A stretch of DNA of 64,000 nucleotides. Source: Eleusine coracana subsp. coracana (Eukaryota; Streptophyta; Magnoliopsida; Poales; Poaceae). Positions 33,764 to 43,834 of the stretch are shown in pieces (the stretch's first letter is position 1; every line of letters begins with the position of its first letter). A program made the position numbers and the translations under genes. The stretch is taken from NCBI GenBank assembly GCA_032690845.1, contig CM064424.1:41181511-41245510 (forward strand), written 5' to 3'. The notes under the pieces are model-generated. The model ran no database searches. It worked only from the letters and a program-made list of their open reading frames with translations, and had not been told where the DNA came from.

Positions 33764-34429
33764 TTACCTCTGAAGTTAAGTTATCCATTTCCTAGGCCAC
33801 CGCTTCCCTCACCAACGCTGTCTGGAGACGAGCGCATCTCTCTGTTCTCGACTTGAGATCCCTCGCCGGCGGGATGGTTGTCCGGCGAGTTTGCATGCGC
33901 ATCCGCGGTGTTGACCTCACTCCATCTTTTGATTTTGTCCTAGACTTTGAGTGGGAACTGCATATTCTATAGCCATTACGAAGAGATCAGGCTTTTGGAA
34001 TTTGTATACAACTACCATTCTACCTGCACCGTGAAAGAAAAGGAAATCAAATTGTGCATGTTTGGTGTTTTTAAGTGATGAAAGAATAAACATCCGAGAG
34101 CTATTGGTCTTCTTCCTCTCTTAATTTTTGGTGTGTATTTTATTTTTCTTCCTTCCTTATAGGCCTCGTTCGACAAGTTGTGATTGAATCCAGTCTTCTT
34201 TTCATTCATGTGTCAGAATTCTGAAAACATCCACTTTAGAGGGTAGGAGTTGAAATTGGTTCCGAGTCATGACAATAGAATGGTCGAAACGGGCTGGTTT
34301 TTTATTTTTTTTAACCTGAAACGGGCTGGATTGGAATAGAGATCGACCTTAACGGAACGGTCATTCTCTACTGGCCTTGCATTCATTCCAAATCAGACAC
34401 ATCAACATAGGAATGGGTCGTGTTCTAGG
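33764..34429. other. Unassigned intergenic sequence
   Basis: Mixed composition. A GC-richer patch at 33800-33960 could be an exon fragment, but I cannot identify a family. No supported gene. Confidence 0.3.
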
Positions 34430-34879
34430 TGGAGGTGTCCAAACGGCACCCAGGCACGTTTAATATAGGGCCGGCATAGCCCACGAACCTTTTTGGGCTG
34501 TGTCGAGACAGCCCTAGGGCTTGACCTCCGGCCCATGGCACGGCATGAAATTGTCTAAATGTGTCGGGCCGGCCCACTAAGCATGATGGACCGACAAAGA
34601 ATGATAGTCCAATTAGAATTAAGGGTGTTAAAGTGAGTAAAATAAGATGCTAGAGATGAAAATTGAACCAAAGATCTCTTGGAAAAGAAGAGATGACCTT
34701 ACCAATGACTTGTTATATGCAATGAAAGTTATAATTCTATTAATATATTTCTAAACGAGTCGTGTCTTGCCGGCCTTAAGGCCTGCTCCTCGGCCTAGGG
34801 GGCCATGCCGGGTTCGTGCCGTGCTTTTTTTAAGGGCTTCGTGCCAGTCCACTCGGCCCAGCCTTTTTGGACAACTCTA
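34430..34879 (+). mobile_element. hAT-type MITE, copy 1
   Basis: 450 bp with terminal inverted repeats (TGGAGGTGTCCAAACGGC at the left; the inverse of the right end is TAGAGTTGTCCAAAAAGGC). Flanking 8-bp direct repeats gttctagg (34422-34429) and attctaga (34880-34887) match at six of eight bases. Both ends are rich in GGCACGGCCC/CGGGCCGGCC motifs. There is no coding capacity. The TIR form and 8-bp duplication fit hAT. Confidence 0.8.
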
Positions 34880-34887
34880 ATTCTAGA

Positions 34888-35530
34888 CCATTTGGTAGCA
34901 GTGAAGCCACTATCGCAACAAGGCCTCGTCATGAGTAAAATCAAGCCTATGAACATTTTTCTGTGACTCCTGTATGAAGGAACAAGTTGAACATGTGAAA
35001 AACACGTACCAGTTCGAGGAACAAGACGGAGAAGTCATGAAATAGATCCATAGAAATGGACCGGGTAGTCCGGACTGGATGCTTAGGGTGCGTTTGGTTG
35101 GGCGTCAAGGAGAGATGGAATGGGGTTATCCATAATATTTTGGATGAACTTATCCACTATGGTGTTTGATTCGATGGACATGGTTATCCCTAGTTTTAGT
35201 TTGGTTGGAAGTATAAGGATGAGTGAGATGAGAATTATTGTTTAATTGTACTTATATAACTAGTATATTGTCCATGCTAACGCTATGATGACTATCAAAA
35301 ACCAATATTTTTTTAACCAATCATTGAATCAAACTCGAATGTTCATGCAAAAAAGAGACAGACATCCTTTCACTTGAATATCACCACAAAGATAGCTTAT
35401 TGTCTATATTTATGAATTATTTGCTAAAGCTAGTACAGCTTGCATTGAATACAAATAGGCATTCTTTGACTCTTTGCAAGTTTGCACATGTACTATGAAA
35501 ATCAATTTTTTTCTCACAGTTCATTTAAGC
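34888..35530. other. Unassigned sequence with MITE-like scraps
   Basis: No gene. Near 35086 is GGGTGCGTTTGGTTGG, a common start of grass non-autonomous elements. At 35258-35290 is a diverged ACTAGTATATTGTCCATG-type motif resembling a dispersed grass repeat, also seen near 52604. Confidence 0.35.
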
Positions 35531-35751
35531 AAACCTATCGCTGAGCTTTGGACCTTCCAGCCGGCACAAAAGGACAAGCGAAAGGAGACAAGGAGGAGGG
35601 GAAACCGGCGCCTTGGGGGAGAGGTGCAAGGTGGCCACCGGGGCCAGAATGGCCGCTGGCGTGGGATTGGGGAGGGCGCGCGCACCGGGAGGGGAGGGGG
35701 CAGAAGCGAGCCGACACATCCTAGCTATCTGCTTCCAAACCGGTTCATTGG

Positions 35752-35846
35752 ATGAGCGGGCGTCGTCTGCGGGTCCGTCGTTTGACGCGGGCTCCGGGAA
35801 CCCTGCCAGAGATTCCATCTCACGACGGCGTCGGAGAAGAGGTGGA
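35752..35846 (+). pseudogene. 5' part of an unidentified ORF, split by copia
   Basis: From the ATG at 35752 the frame MSGRRLRVRRLTRAPG runs open to 35846, where the copia LTR begins. Removing the copia element and one copy of the 5-bp target duplicate lets the frame continue into 43113-43464. The surrounding 35530-35846 DNA is GC-rich with antisense shadow frames. I do not recognise the product. It could be host coding sequence or the first ORF of an L1-type repeat. Confidence 0.5.
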
Positions 35847-36359
35847 TGTTAGGGAACGGGTAGGCTACGATAGCATATAGTAATTTCTACCGTTCAATCA
35901 GGAAACCTTGTAAGGAGGGGATCATGGATCGATACCACTAGACGCGCAGGTGGAGCGGAAGCGAATGTTGAAGCAGCTCAGCTCGTCCAACGTAGTCACG
36001 CGTCGATGTAGAGGAAGTAGTCGATCACGTCAAGCGTCTCCTCCTAGTCCAGCCGTTCGGCACCGTAGCAACAGCAGCGCCTCCTCACGGTATCAACACG
36101 TATGGGGTTGGAACACCGTGCGCGGCGTGCTAGCACCGGCAACACGGTTAGGGTTGTGGGTAAGAGAGAGAGGAGCGCGGCGCCTAGGGTTATGGACTGG
36201 TGGGTTCGTGTACCCCTTGCCCCGCCTCCACTTATATAGACCCTTCTAATGGGCCTCGACAAGTTGGCCCATTAGTGGACTAATCCCACATGGATCAATA
36301 TCCGTATGACCCTCACATACGGATCAAATCCGTAATGTCTCTTGGGCATCTCTCCAACA
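35847..36359 (-). repeat. 3' LTR of copia element
   Basis: 513 bp. It carries CTTATATAG (36231-36239), a TATA-like box in - orientation, and the polypurine tract (CAAGTGGGAGAT on the - strand) abuts it at 36360-36371. Confidence 0.92.
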
Positions 36360-37264
36360 ATCTCCCACTTGCACTAGAGACAATCACATAGGCAAGCGAT
36401 GCTCCAACCCGTTAAGTATGTGACCCGTTAGGTTCACATGTACATGATAATGATGTGAAAACGCCTTTTCAAGTCATAAATCAATAGCAGCACCTAGCAG
36501 CACATACTGATTCTCGTGTACACATAAAGATCATATCGGCTGAACCTTTGACATACGCATTCAGCAACCCCTTTGCCTCATGATATCAATCAAGCTCAAG
36601 GCGAGATACGTGCCATCCTTGTAATAGCTCGACCGTTCACTCGAACGTCTAGTGGATTTATCATGACCAACTCTTAGTCATATTGATTAACTTTTAATCA
36701 TATTGGCATGGCCATGCACTTCCAAATCCATCTAACTCGAGGGGCCCAGTGATATCTCTCCTGTTATTAGGAGGGGCAAATTCCATCTTGACCGCTCACA
36801 CCCCATGACATGTTTCATAACATACCCGAAAGCTACCTTTATAACTACCCAGTTACGGAGTAGCGTTTGGTAACCCCTAAGTGTGTTACTATGCATTCTG
36901 GAGATCAATGACGATCTCAGGTATAAGGATCCCGAAGGTACATCATTCAAGACAATGACTGATGGCACAAATATAACATCTTAGCAGAGTCTTTTAGTGG
37001 GTCAATCCAACACCATGTTCTCCAACATGTGTCCACATTATTGATTTAATATCTCCATATCAAGGATCTATGAAACTTGATCATCACCCAATATATGTGC
37101 TAGTCCATGAATCATTACTGTCCCACATAATGATAAGGAACTAGGGATCATTTAGGATAATATTATGAAAAACAATGAGTTTCACAAATGATTATTATCC
37201 ATGGAACAGAATAACACTTTATTCAATCACACATAAACATAGACATTACTCAATCTCTCATACA

Positions 37265-37825
37265 TTAATCATGCAGATATCTAATACCCATGGATCTCAT
37301 ATGTGCCTCATGCTTGGGCTGAGAGAGAGGCTTTGTCAATGGATCAGCGATGTCTGAATCCGTGTGCACCATGCATATCTTTACATCACCTCGAGCGACA
37401 ATGTCCCGGATGAGGTGATAACGCCGTAGTATGTGTTTGTTCTTTTGATGCGCTCTAGGCTCCTTGGCTTGCGCAATGGCACCACTATTGTCACAATAGA
37501 GTTCCATTGGACTGGACGCACTAGGAACCACACCCAACTTAGAAACAAATTTTCTGATCCAAACAGCTTCCTTTGTAGCTTCTGAAGCGGTAAGGTACTC
37601 GGCCTCCGTTGTTGAATCAGGAACCATATCTTGCTTGGAACTCTTTTAGCTCACCGCGCCTCCATTGAGGCAAAACACATATCCAGATTGCGATCTCGAA
37701 TCGTCTTTGTCGGTTTGGAAGCTAGCATCAGTGTAACCATTTACAACGAGCTCTTCCTCACCTCCATAGACTAGGAACATACCCATAGTTCTTCCCAAGT
37801 ACTTTAGGATATTCTTACTAGCCAC
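37265..37825 (-). pseudogene. copia RNase H
   Basis: The - strand shows YTDASFQTDKDDSRSQSGYVF upstream, then TTEAEYLTASEATKEAVW, LYCDNSGAIAQAKEPRAHQK and KHILRRYHLIRD, ending ADPLTKPL and GIRYLHD at a normal terminus. A TAG at 37823-37825 (Trp expected, HWVASKNIL) separates it from RT. A second stop occurs just before KSSKQDMVPDS. Confidence 0.88.
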
Positions 37826-38974
37826 CTAGTGAGCTTCTCCTGGGTTTGATTGGAACCTGCTTGCAGCGCTTAGAGCGAAAGCTACATCTCGGCGCGTACA
37901 TATCATGGCATACATGATGGATCCGATAGCCGAAGCATACGGGATCGCTCTCATCTTCTCTATCTTTTCAGATGTCAAAGGACACTGAGTCTTGCTAAGA
38001 GTAATGCCATGCGACATGGGCAAGAAACCTTTCTTGGAATCTTGTATATTGAACCGTTTCAATACCTTATTGATGTACGTGTCTTGGCATAATCCAAGTA
38101 GCCTTTTTGATCTATCTCTATAGATCTTAATGCCCAAAATGTAAGATGCCTCTCCTAAGTCCTTCATAGAGAAACTCTTTCTCAAAGAAGTCTTAACAGG
38201 TTCAAGCAATGGAATATTATTACCGATCAACAATATGTCATCCACATAAAGGACCAGAAAGACAAGCGCACTCAAACCAGCCTTTTTGTAAACACAAGGC
38301 TCTTCTTTGTTTTTAATGAAGCCAAACCCTTTGACTATCTCATCAAAGCGAATATTCCAACTCTGAGATGCTTGCTTTAGTCCATAAATGGACTTTTGAA
38401 GCTTGCATATCTTCCTAGCATTTTGTGGATCGACAAAACCTTCAGGTTGTGTCATGTACATATCCTCACTTAGGTTTCCATTAAGGAAAGCCGTTTTGAC
38501 ATCCATTTGCCATATCTCATAATCATAAAATGCGGCAATTGCTAGAAGGATCCGTATAGACTTTAGCATAGCGACGGGCGAGAAGGTCTCATCATAATCA
38601 ACCCCTTGAATTTGCTTAAAACCTTTCGCCACCAATCGTGCCTTATAGATGTGAACATTTCCATCCATGTCTATCTTTTTCTTAAAAACCCATTTACACT
38701 CAATGGTTTTTACACCATCAGGCGGATCTATCAAGTTCCAAACTTGATTTTCTCTCATGGATTCTAATTCGGATATCATGGCTCCAAGCCATTTCTCAGA
38801 GTCCGGTCCCATCATTGCTTCACCGTAAGTCTTAGGCTCATCATTGTCTAACAATAATATGTTGCGCTGCCCCGTGGTTAGGAGCGTGAACTTTTCAGGA
38901 GCGCGACGTGCCCTTTCTGACCTACGCGGGGCTGGTGTTTCAACAATTGGTTCAACAACAACTTGTTCATCCAA
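37826..38974 (-). pseudogene. copia reverse transcriptase
   Basis: 382 uninterrupted codons containing CKWVFKKKIDMDG, DYDETFSPVAMLKSIR, MDVKTAFLNGNL, IYGLKQASQSWN and YVDDILLIGNN (catalytic DD), then KDLGEASYILGIKI. The length covers the full copia RT. It is the best preserved segment of the element. Confidence 0.93.
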
Positions 38975-39013
38975 TTGTGCTATAGTGGAAGAAGAAACAT
39001 TTTCTGGAGCTTC

Positions 39014-39676
39014 TTAAATTTCTTCAAGTTGCATCATTCTCCCACTTACACTTTTAGAGAGAAACTCTTTCTCTAGAAAAACACCATTACGAGCGACAAA
39101 CACTTTGCCCTCTTCCCGGTTGTAGAAATAATAACCTTTAGTTTGCCTAGGGTATCCTACAAAGATGCATTTATTAGACTTGGAAGAAAGCTTATCAGAC
39201 GTCATATGTTTTACATAAGCCTCACATCCCCAAATCTTAAGAAAAGACAAACTGGGACGCTTTCCAATCCATATCTCATATGGTGTCCTTTCCACGGATT
39301 TAGATGGAACCCTATTAAGTGTGAAAGCGGTAGTTTCTAGAGTGTATCCCCAGAAGGACAATGGAAGATCACTTTGGCTCATCATAGACCTAACCATGTC
39401 TTACAAGGTTAGGTTCCTCCGTTCGGATACTCCATTCCATTGGGGCATTCCTGGCGGAGTCCATTGTGAAACAATTCCACATTGCTTTAGATGTTCACCA
39501 AATTCATGGCTCAAATATTCACCACCACGATCAGATCGTAGGAGTTTAATAGTCTTGCCCAATTGATTTTGTACTTTATTTTGAAATTCTTTGAACTTTT
39601 CAAAGGATTCAGACTTATGCCTCATTAAGTAGATGTAACCATATCTACTAAAGTCGTTGGTAAAAATTATGAAGTA
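39014..39676 (-). pseudogene. copia integrase core
   Basis: Continues from the zinc finger in the preceding segment. The catalytic Asp of LLRSDRGGEY and the Glu of GVSERRNLTL are present, and the first Asp (IHTDVCGPM) lies upstream. Stops occur after GGF at 39674-39676, at 39398-39400 (LTL-stop-DMVRSM) and at 39011-39013 (CAA to TAA expected). Confidence 0.88.
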
Positions 39677-40696
39677 CTAAAAACCACCTCTGGTCGTGCA
39701 GCTCATTGGTCCACATACATCTGTATGTATAAGTCCCAATAGTTGACTCGCCCTCTCATTATTTCCTGTGAAAGACGACTTAGTCATTTTGCCAAGTAAA
39801 CAAGACTCACATGTGTCAATTGATTCAAAATCAAAAGAACTTAGAAGACCATCTGTATGGAGCTTCTTTATGCGCTTCTCATTTATATGACCTAAACGAT
39901 GCCAAGTATCTGTGGAATTCAAATCATTAGGTTTGAGCCTTTTCGCATCAATGTTATAAATAGGCTTATTCTCAAGATCTAAGTAATATAATCCATTCAC
40001 CAATGGGCAATTACCATAGAGAAGATCATTCAAATAAATGGAACAACACTTGTTCCTTATTATGACCTCATAACCATCATGTTCCTCCAAACACTTTGAA
40101 GAAATAATATTTTTGCCTAAGGCAGGAATGTAATAATAATTATTTAACTCCAAAACTAATCCTGATGATAATGAAAGTAGATAAGTTCCGAAGGCCAGTG
40201 CAACAACCTTTGCACCATTGCCGACATGAGCATCCACCTCGCCCATTGCACATTTCCTTGCTTCTTTAAGCCTCTGCAATGATTTGCAAGTATGAATCAT
40301 TGATCTGGTATCAAATACCCATGAATCATAAGGACGTGTAGCAACATTATTAACTTCAATAACATTGATACCTAAATTAGAAGTGTCTCCACGCTTCTTC
40401 TTCAGCTCTTCTAGATAAAGCATGCAATTCCTCTTCCAATGACCGGTTTTCTTGCAGTGAAAACAAGGTTCACCAGCAGTCGGTTTAGGATTAGGAGCTG
40501 CTGCAGGCTTAGGCTTAGCGCTAGAGATCTCATCTGTAGCCTTAGCCTTAGCCTTGCGCTTTCGCTTCCTGCTATCCTTTTGAACCAAGTTGAATTGACT
40601 TGGACCAGATTTCTTGATGCTTGCCTCGGCTGTCTTAAGCATCCCTTGCAACTCAGCCAATGTCTTCTCCATGCTATTCATTTGAAAGGTTTCCAA
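39677..40696 (-). pseudogene. copia gag C-terminus, zinc knuckle, protease and pre-integrase
   Basis: 339 codons. The basic nucleocapsid (SRKRKRKAKAKATD) is followed by knuckle CFHCKKTGHWKRNC, then protease WVFDTRSMIHTC. The canonical site is D-T-G, and here Gly is Arg, which should abolish activity. LSSGLVLELNNYYYIPALGKN and pre-integrase HRLGHINEKRIKKLH with CESC complete it. A frameshift near 40680-40696 separates it from the capsid ORF. Confidence 0.88.
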
Positions 40697-41220
40697 ATGA
40701 AAGGCTCATAGCTTGCGGGAAGTGACTGGAGAATCACATCTGTGGCCAAATCAGGGTGTAGAGTAGCACCAAGTTTCTCTAGATTCTCAATGTAACCAAT
40801 CATCTTGATCACATGAGGACTAACAGAACCATTTTCAGCTAGCCTGCACGCAAACAAGGACTTTGAGATGTTGTACCTCTCAGACCTTGCTTGGTTCTCA
40901 AACATGCCACGGAGTCCCTCAATTATATTGTGGGCATCCATGTTCTCATATTGCTTATGAAGCTCAGAGGACATAGTGGCAAGCATGAGACAGCTAACAT
41001 CAATTGCATCATTGGTATGCTTCTCATACTCCCTTTTCTTAGAGGCAGTAGCATTTTCTGGCAGATCATCAGGATAGGGAAGCTCTAGAACATATTCCTT
41101 TTTCTCTTGCTTGAGAACAATTCTCAAGTTGCGATACCAATAAATAATGTTTGTTCCACTAAGCTTTTCTTTTTCAAGAATCGAGCGCAAATTGGAAGTG
41201 TTACTAGCGGTTGGTGCCAT
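40678..41220 (-). pseudogene. copia gag capsid
   Basis: From MAPTASNTSNLRSILEKEKL through the copia capsid core (WYRNLRIVLKQEKKEYVLE, MLATMSSELHKQYENMDA, YNISKSLFACRLAENGSV) to ILQSLPASYEPF. The start is a good ATG about 1.4 kb from the primer site. It ends by frameshift into the nucleocapsid frame. Confidence 0.9.
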
Positions 41221-42587
41221 GATCTACAATAGAAAATATGCAAATATAAGCACTATGTAAATGTAAAACTTTTATTAAATATTTTAACAAAAGTTCATTA
41301 GTCCACTATATGCTTGGAACCGTTTCCCCTCAAAATGATATATAGTGGTTCAAGATCCATATTCAACTTAGATCCTAGTGAGCTTTGGCATCACCGCTAG
41401 AAATCTAGTGACATATGTAAGCAACACTTTGCTAATCACATCCCTATGTGACTCTTGTTTGTTGGGTGGCATCACATGCCCCGGCGCCAACACCATGCCC
41501 CAAAGCCCAAAACCGTTTTGATAGGTTTGTTAATTAAACCAACACTATGCATGTAAATGTCCGACATTTACCCTAATAATTAATATAGTTGAGGTATTCT
41601 ACTTTGACAGACCTAACATACAATGATCATAATTTTAATAGGTGCAGCTATTGGAAGGGCACATAATTTAATTTTTCTTGAGGGAACCTATTCTAGCATG
41701 TTAATCATATCCAATATAAAAACACATGAAAGAATAGGATGACAGAAACATCATCACAGACAATCATATTAACTGTGAAATAGCATGGCCCCTTTCAATT
41801 GGTGATCTCTATCTCCATTGTCATCGCCATGTCTCCCGTCCCTTCAACCATCATGCTTGAGGCCTCCATGAACTAACACTTAGCTACTACAACTAATAGC
41901 TAGTAACAAATTACAAGAGAATATGAAGCATCACAGGTCGACATGCAGGCCGTTATACAATAATATGACAGTCTCAACCCAGCTGTAACAATCATGGCAT
42001 GCAGGCCATGCAAATCACATATATACATCACATGCATCTTTTGGGTCATATCATTCACAACATTCTCTGCAAAAACGAGTTAGGCGAGAAGCGAATGCTA
42101 ACATGTGGCCAAAAGGGAGTGTAACAATCGAGGGGGGAGCCGCCGCCCCCCCCCCCCCCCCCCCGGGTCTCAGGGCAGCGCCCTGACACCTCACAGGATT
42201 TCACAGATCATATCTATGAAATCACAATGGAAATCCTATCGGGAAAATCATATTTGCCCGATTTTGAGTCATTCACAATGCCTCAGTTTCCCATTAGGTT
42301 TTCATGAGTAGACTGCAGTACATGATCATGATACTATTGGCTCCTCTACTGGCGCACACAGTTAGTCCCGATGGTGATTCTAGCCGGTAGGGACAAGTCG
42401 CACATGCACGGAGAAGGAACACAAATAAATCAATGATACATGTATCGCTATCCGCCCATTACCTTGTGAACCTCCCTATCACCATTGATCTAATCAACCC
42501 GTACACAAGAACATGTAATAGATCTCATCTAATATATCAGCATATCAACTATATGCACAAGATCCAGATCACAAACTACACAAGGTC
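41221..42587 (-). other. 5' leader of copia element
   Basis: About 1.4 kb of AT-rich untranslated sequence between the primer site and gag, with a run of C at about 42146-42163 and no supported ORF. Confidence 0.6.
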
Positions 42588-42600
42588 GGATGTGATACCA
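42588..42600 (-). other. Primer binding site of copia element
   Basis: The - strand reads TGGTATCACATCC, one base from the LTR edge. The first eight bases match the tRNA-iMet-type site. Confidence 0.85.
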
Positions 42601-42601
42601 T

Positions 42602-43107
42602 TGTTAGGGAACGGGTAGGCTACGATAGCATATAATAATTTCTACCGTTCAAACAGGAAACCTTGTAAGGAGGGGATAATTGATCGTTACCACTAGATGC
42701 GCAGGCGGAGCGGAAGCGAATGTTGGAGCAGCTCGTCCAACGTAGTCGTGCGTCGGTGTAGAGGAAGTAGTCGATCACGTCAAGCATCTCCTCCTAGTCC
42801 AGCCATTCGGCACCGCAGCAACAGCAGCGCCTCCTCGCGGTATCCACACGTACGGGGTTGGAACACCGTGCGTGGCGTGCTAGCACCGGCAACAAGGTTA
42901 GGGTTGTGGGCGAGAGAGAGGAGCGCGGCAGCTAGGGTTATGGACTGGTGGGTTCGGTTACCCCTTGCCCCGCCTCCACTTATATAGACCCTTCTAATGG
43001 GCCTCGACAAGTTGGCCCATTAGTGGACTAATCCCACACGGATCAATATCCGTATGACCCTCACATACAGATCAAATCCGTAATGTCTCTTGGGCATCTC
43101 TCCAACA
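42602..43107 (-). repeat. 5' LTR of copia element
   Basis: 506 bp, homologous to 35847-36359. The TATA-like box CTTATATAG (42979-42987) reads CTATATAAG in the transcribed orientation. Confidence 0.92.
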
Positions 43108-43464
43108 ATGGACGCTCGGCTCCTTGCCGAGGGGCACATGCATCGAGATATCGAAGTGGCGTTGGCAGGATTCACGAAGGCAATGCCAATGGTGCATAGG
43201 ATCGAGGACCGGATCAGTTCTAAATTCTACGCCATTGGTAGTGATTCCGAGTCGGAGGATGATGAGGATTGTCAACCCGTTTCACCGGCGGGATCCATTG
43301 GTTCGACCGAATTCTTACGGATCACTTATGACGCGGGATTCACACAGTCGGACATCCAGCAAGTGGAGGATGAGATCATGATCTCTCCGTCAAGCAAGAA
43401 GACAAAGGTGAAGGAAGGATCGATGGATGTGAAGGTTCTAGACACCATCGTCAAGGCTAGATAG
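43108..43464 (+). pseudogene. 3' part of the copia-interrupted ORF
   Basis: Begins with the target duplicate (atgga) and reads DARLLAEGHMHRDIEVALAG, then HRIEDRISSKFYAIGS and an acidic DSESEDDEDC stretch, to a stop at 43462-43464. An ATG created at the junction (43108) is incidental. The downstream 43465-43560 sequence ends in AAGGTAAAA, which resembles a splice donor. No family is recognised. Confidence 0.5.
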
Positions 43465-43560
43465 AATATGTGGCCATGGACGGGGCCTCTTCCAGCTCCA
43501 AGATGGTCTCCGCCGAGAACACTGGGAGATGCCTTCGAACAAGCAAAGGTAAAAAAACAC

Positions 43561-43834
43561 CCTTATGTTTCCTTTTGAACCGATGTAGTGTCGGACAGAT
43601 CATCCTCCCTTCAACGGTGATCACCAGAATCGGTGCAGGGATCAACATTACGATCCGATAAATCCAGACCTGAGCAGGGTTCTTGATGTATGAAATTCAA
43701 ACAAAATGAGGAATTGAGCCATGGTCCCATTGACACCTCGGGTCGGGTTATGCATTTGTGTCCAGCTGTGCCGTACCAGCCCGTCCCCGGATTGGTGGCT
43801 TTGTTTGTTCGGACTACAAAACAACCTGCAAACC
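43561..43834 (+). repeat. 274-bp direct repeat, copy 1
   Basis: From CCTTATGTTTCC to CAACCTGCAAACC. It matches 48493-48766 with roughly 20 differences by eye (about 7%). It contains GACACCTCGGG and GTGTCCAGCTGTGCCGTACC. Copy 2 is continuous with the L1 5' region, so this is probably L1 leader sequence. Confidence 0.9.

Larger units (their letters stand above)
35847..43107 (-). mobile_element. Structurally complete Ty1/copia retrotransposon
   Basis: LTRs at 35847-36359 and 42602-43107, each TGTTAGGGA...CCAACA, flank - strand gag-PR-IN-RT-RH. The primer site lies at the inner edge of the right LTR and the polypurine tract at the inner edge of the left. The target duplicate is gtgga (35842-35846) and atgga (43108-43112), four of five matching. 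By eye the LTRs differ at about 25 positions plus a 6-bp and a 2-bp indel, roughly 5%. Several stops and one frameshift inactivate it. Confidence 0.92.

Noticed and set aside
35474..35852. Overlapping + and - ORFs rich in Gly, Arg and Pro
   Set aside because: These are low-complexity shadows. Only the frame from 35752 continues in phase beyond the copia insertion.
42780..43010. Short - strand ORF (MSRPIRRVYISGGG) repeated at 36044-36262
   Set aside because: It lies in both LTRs of the copia element, is short, and overlaps the TATA-like region. It is repeat sequence rather than a gene.
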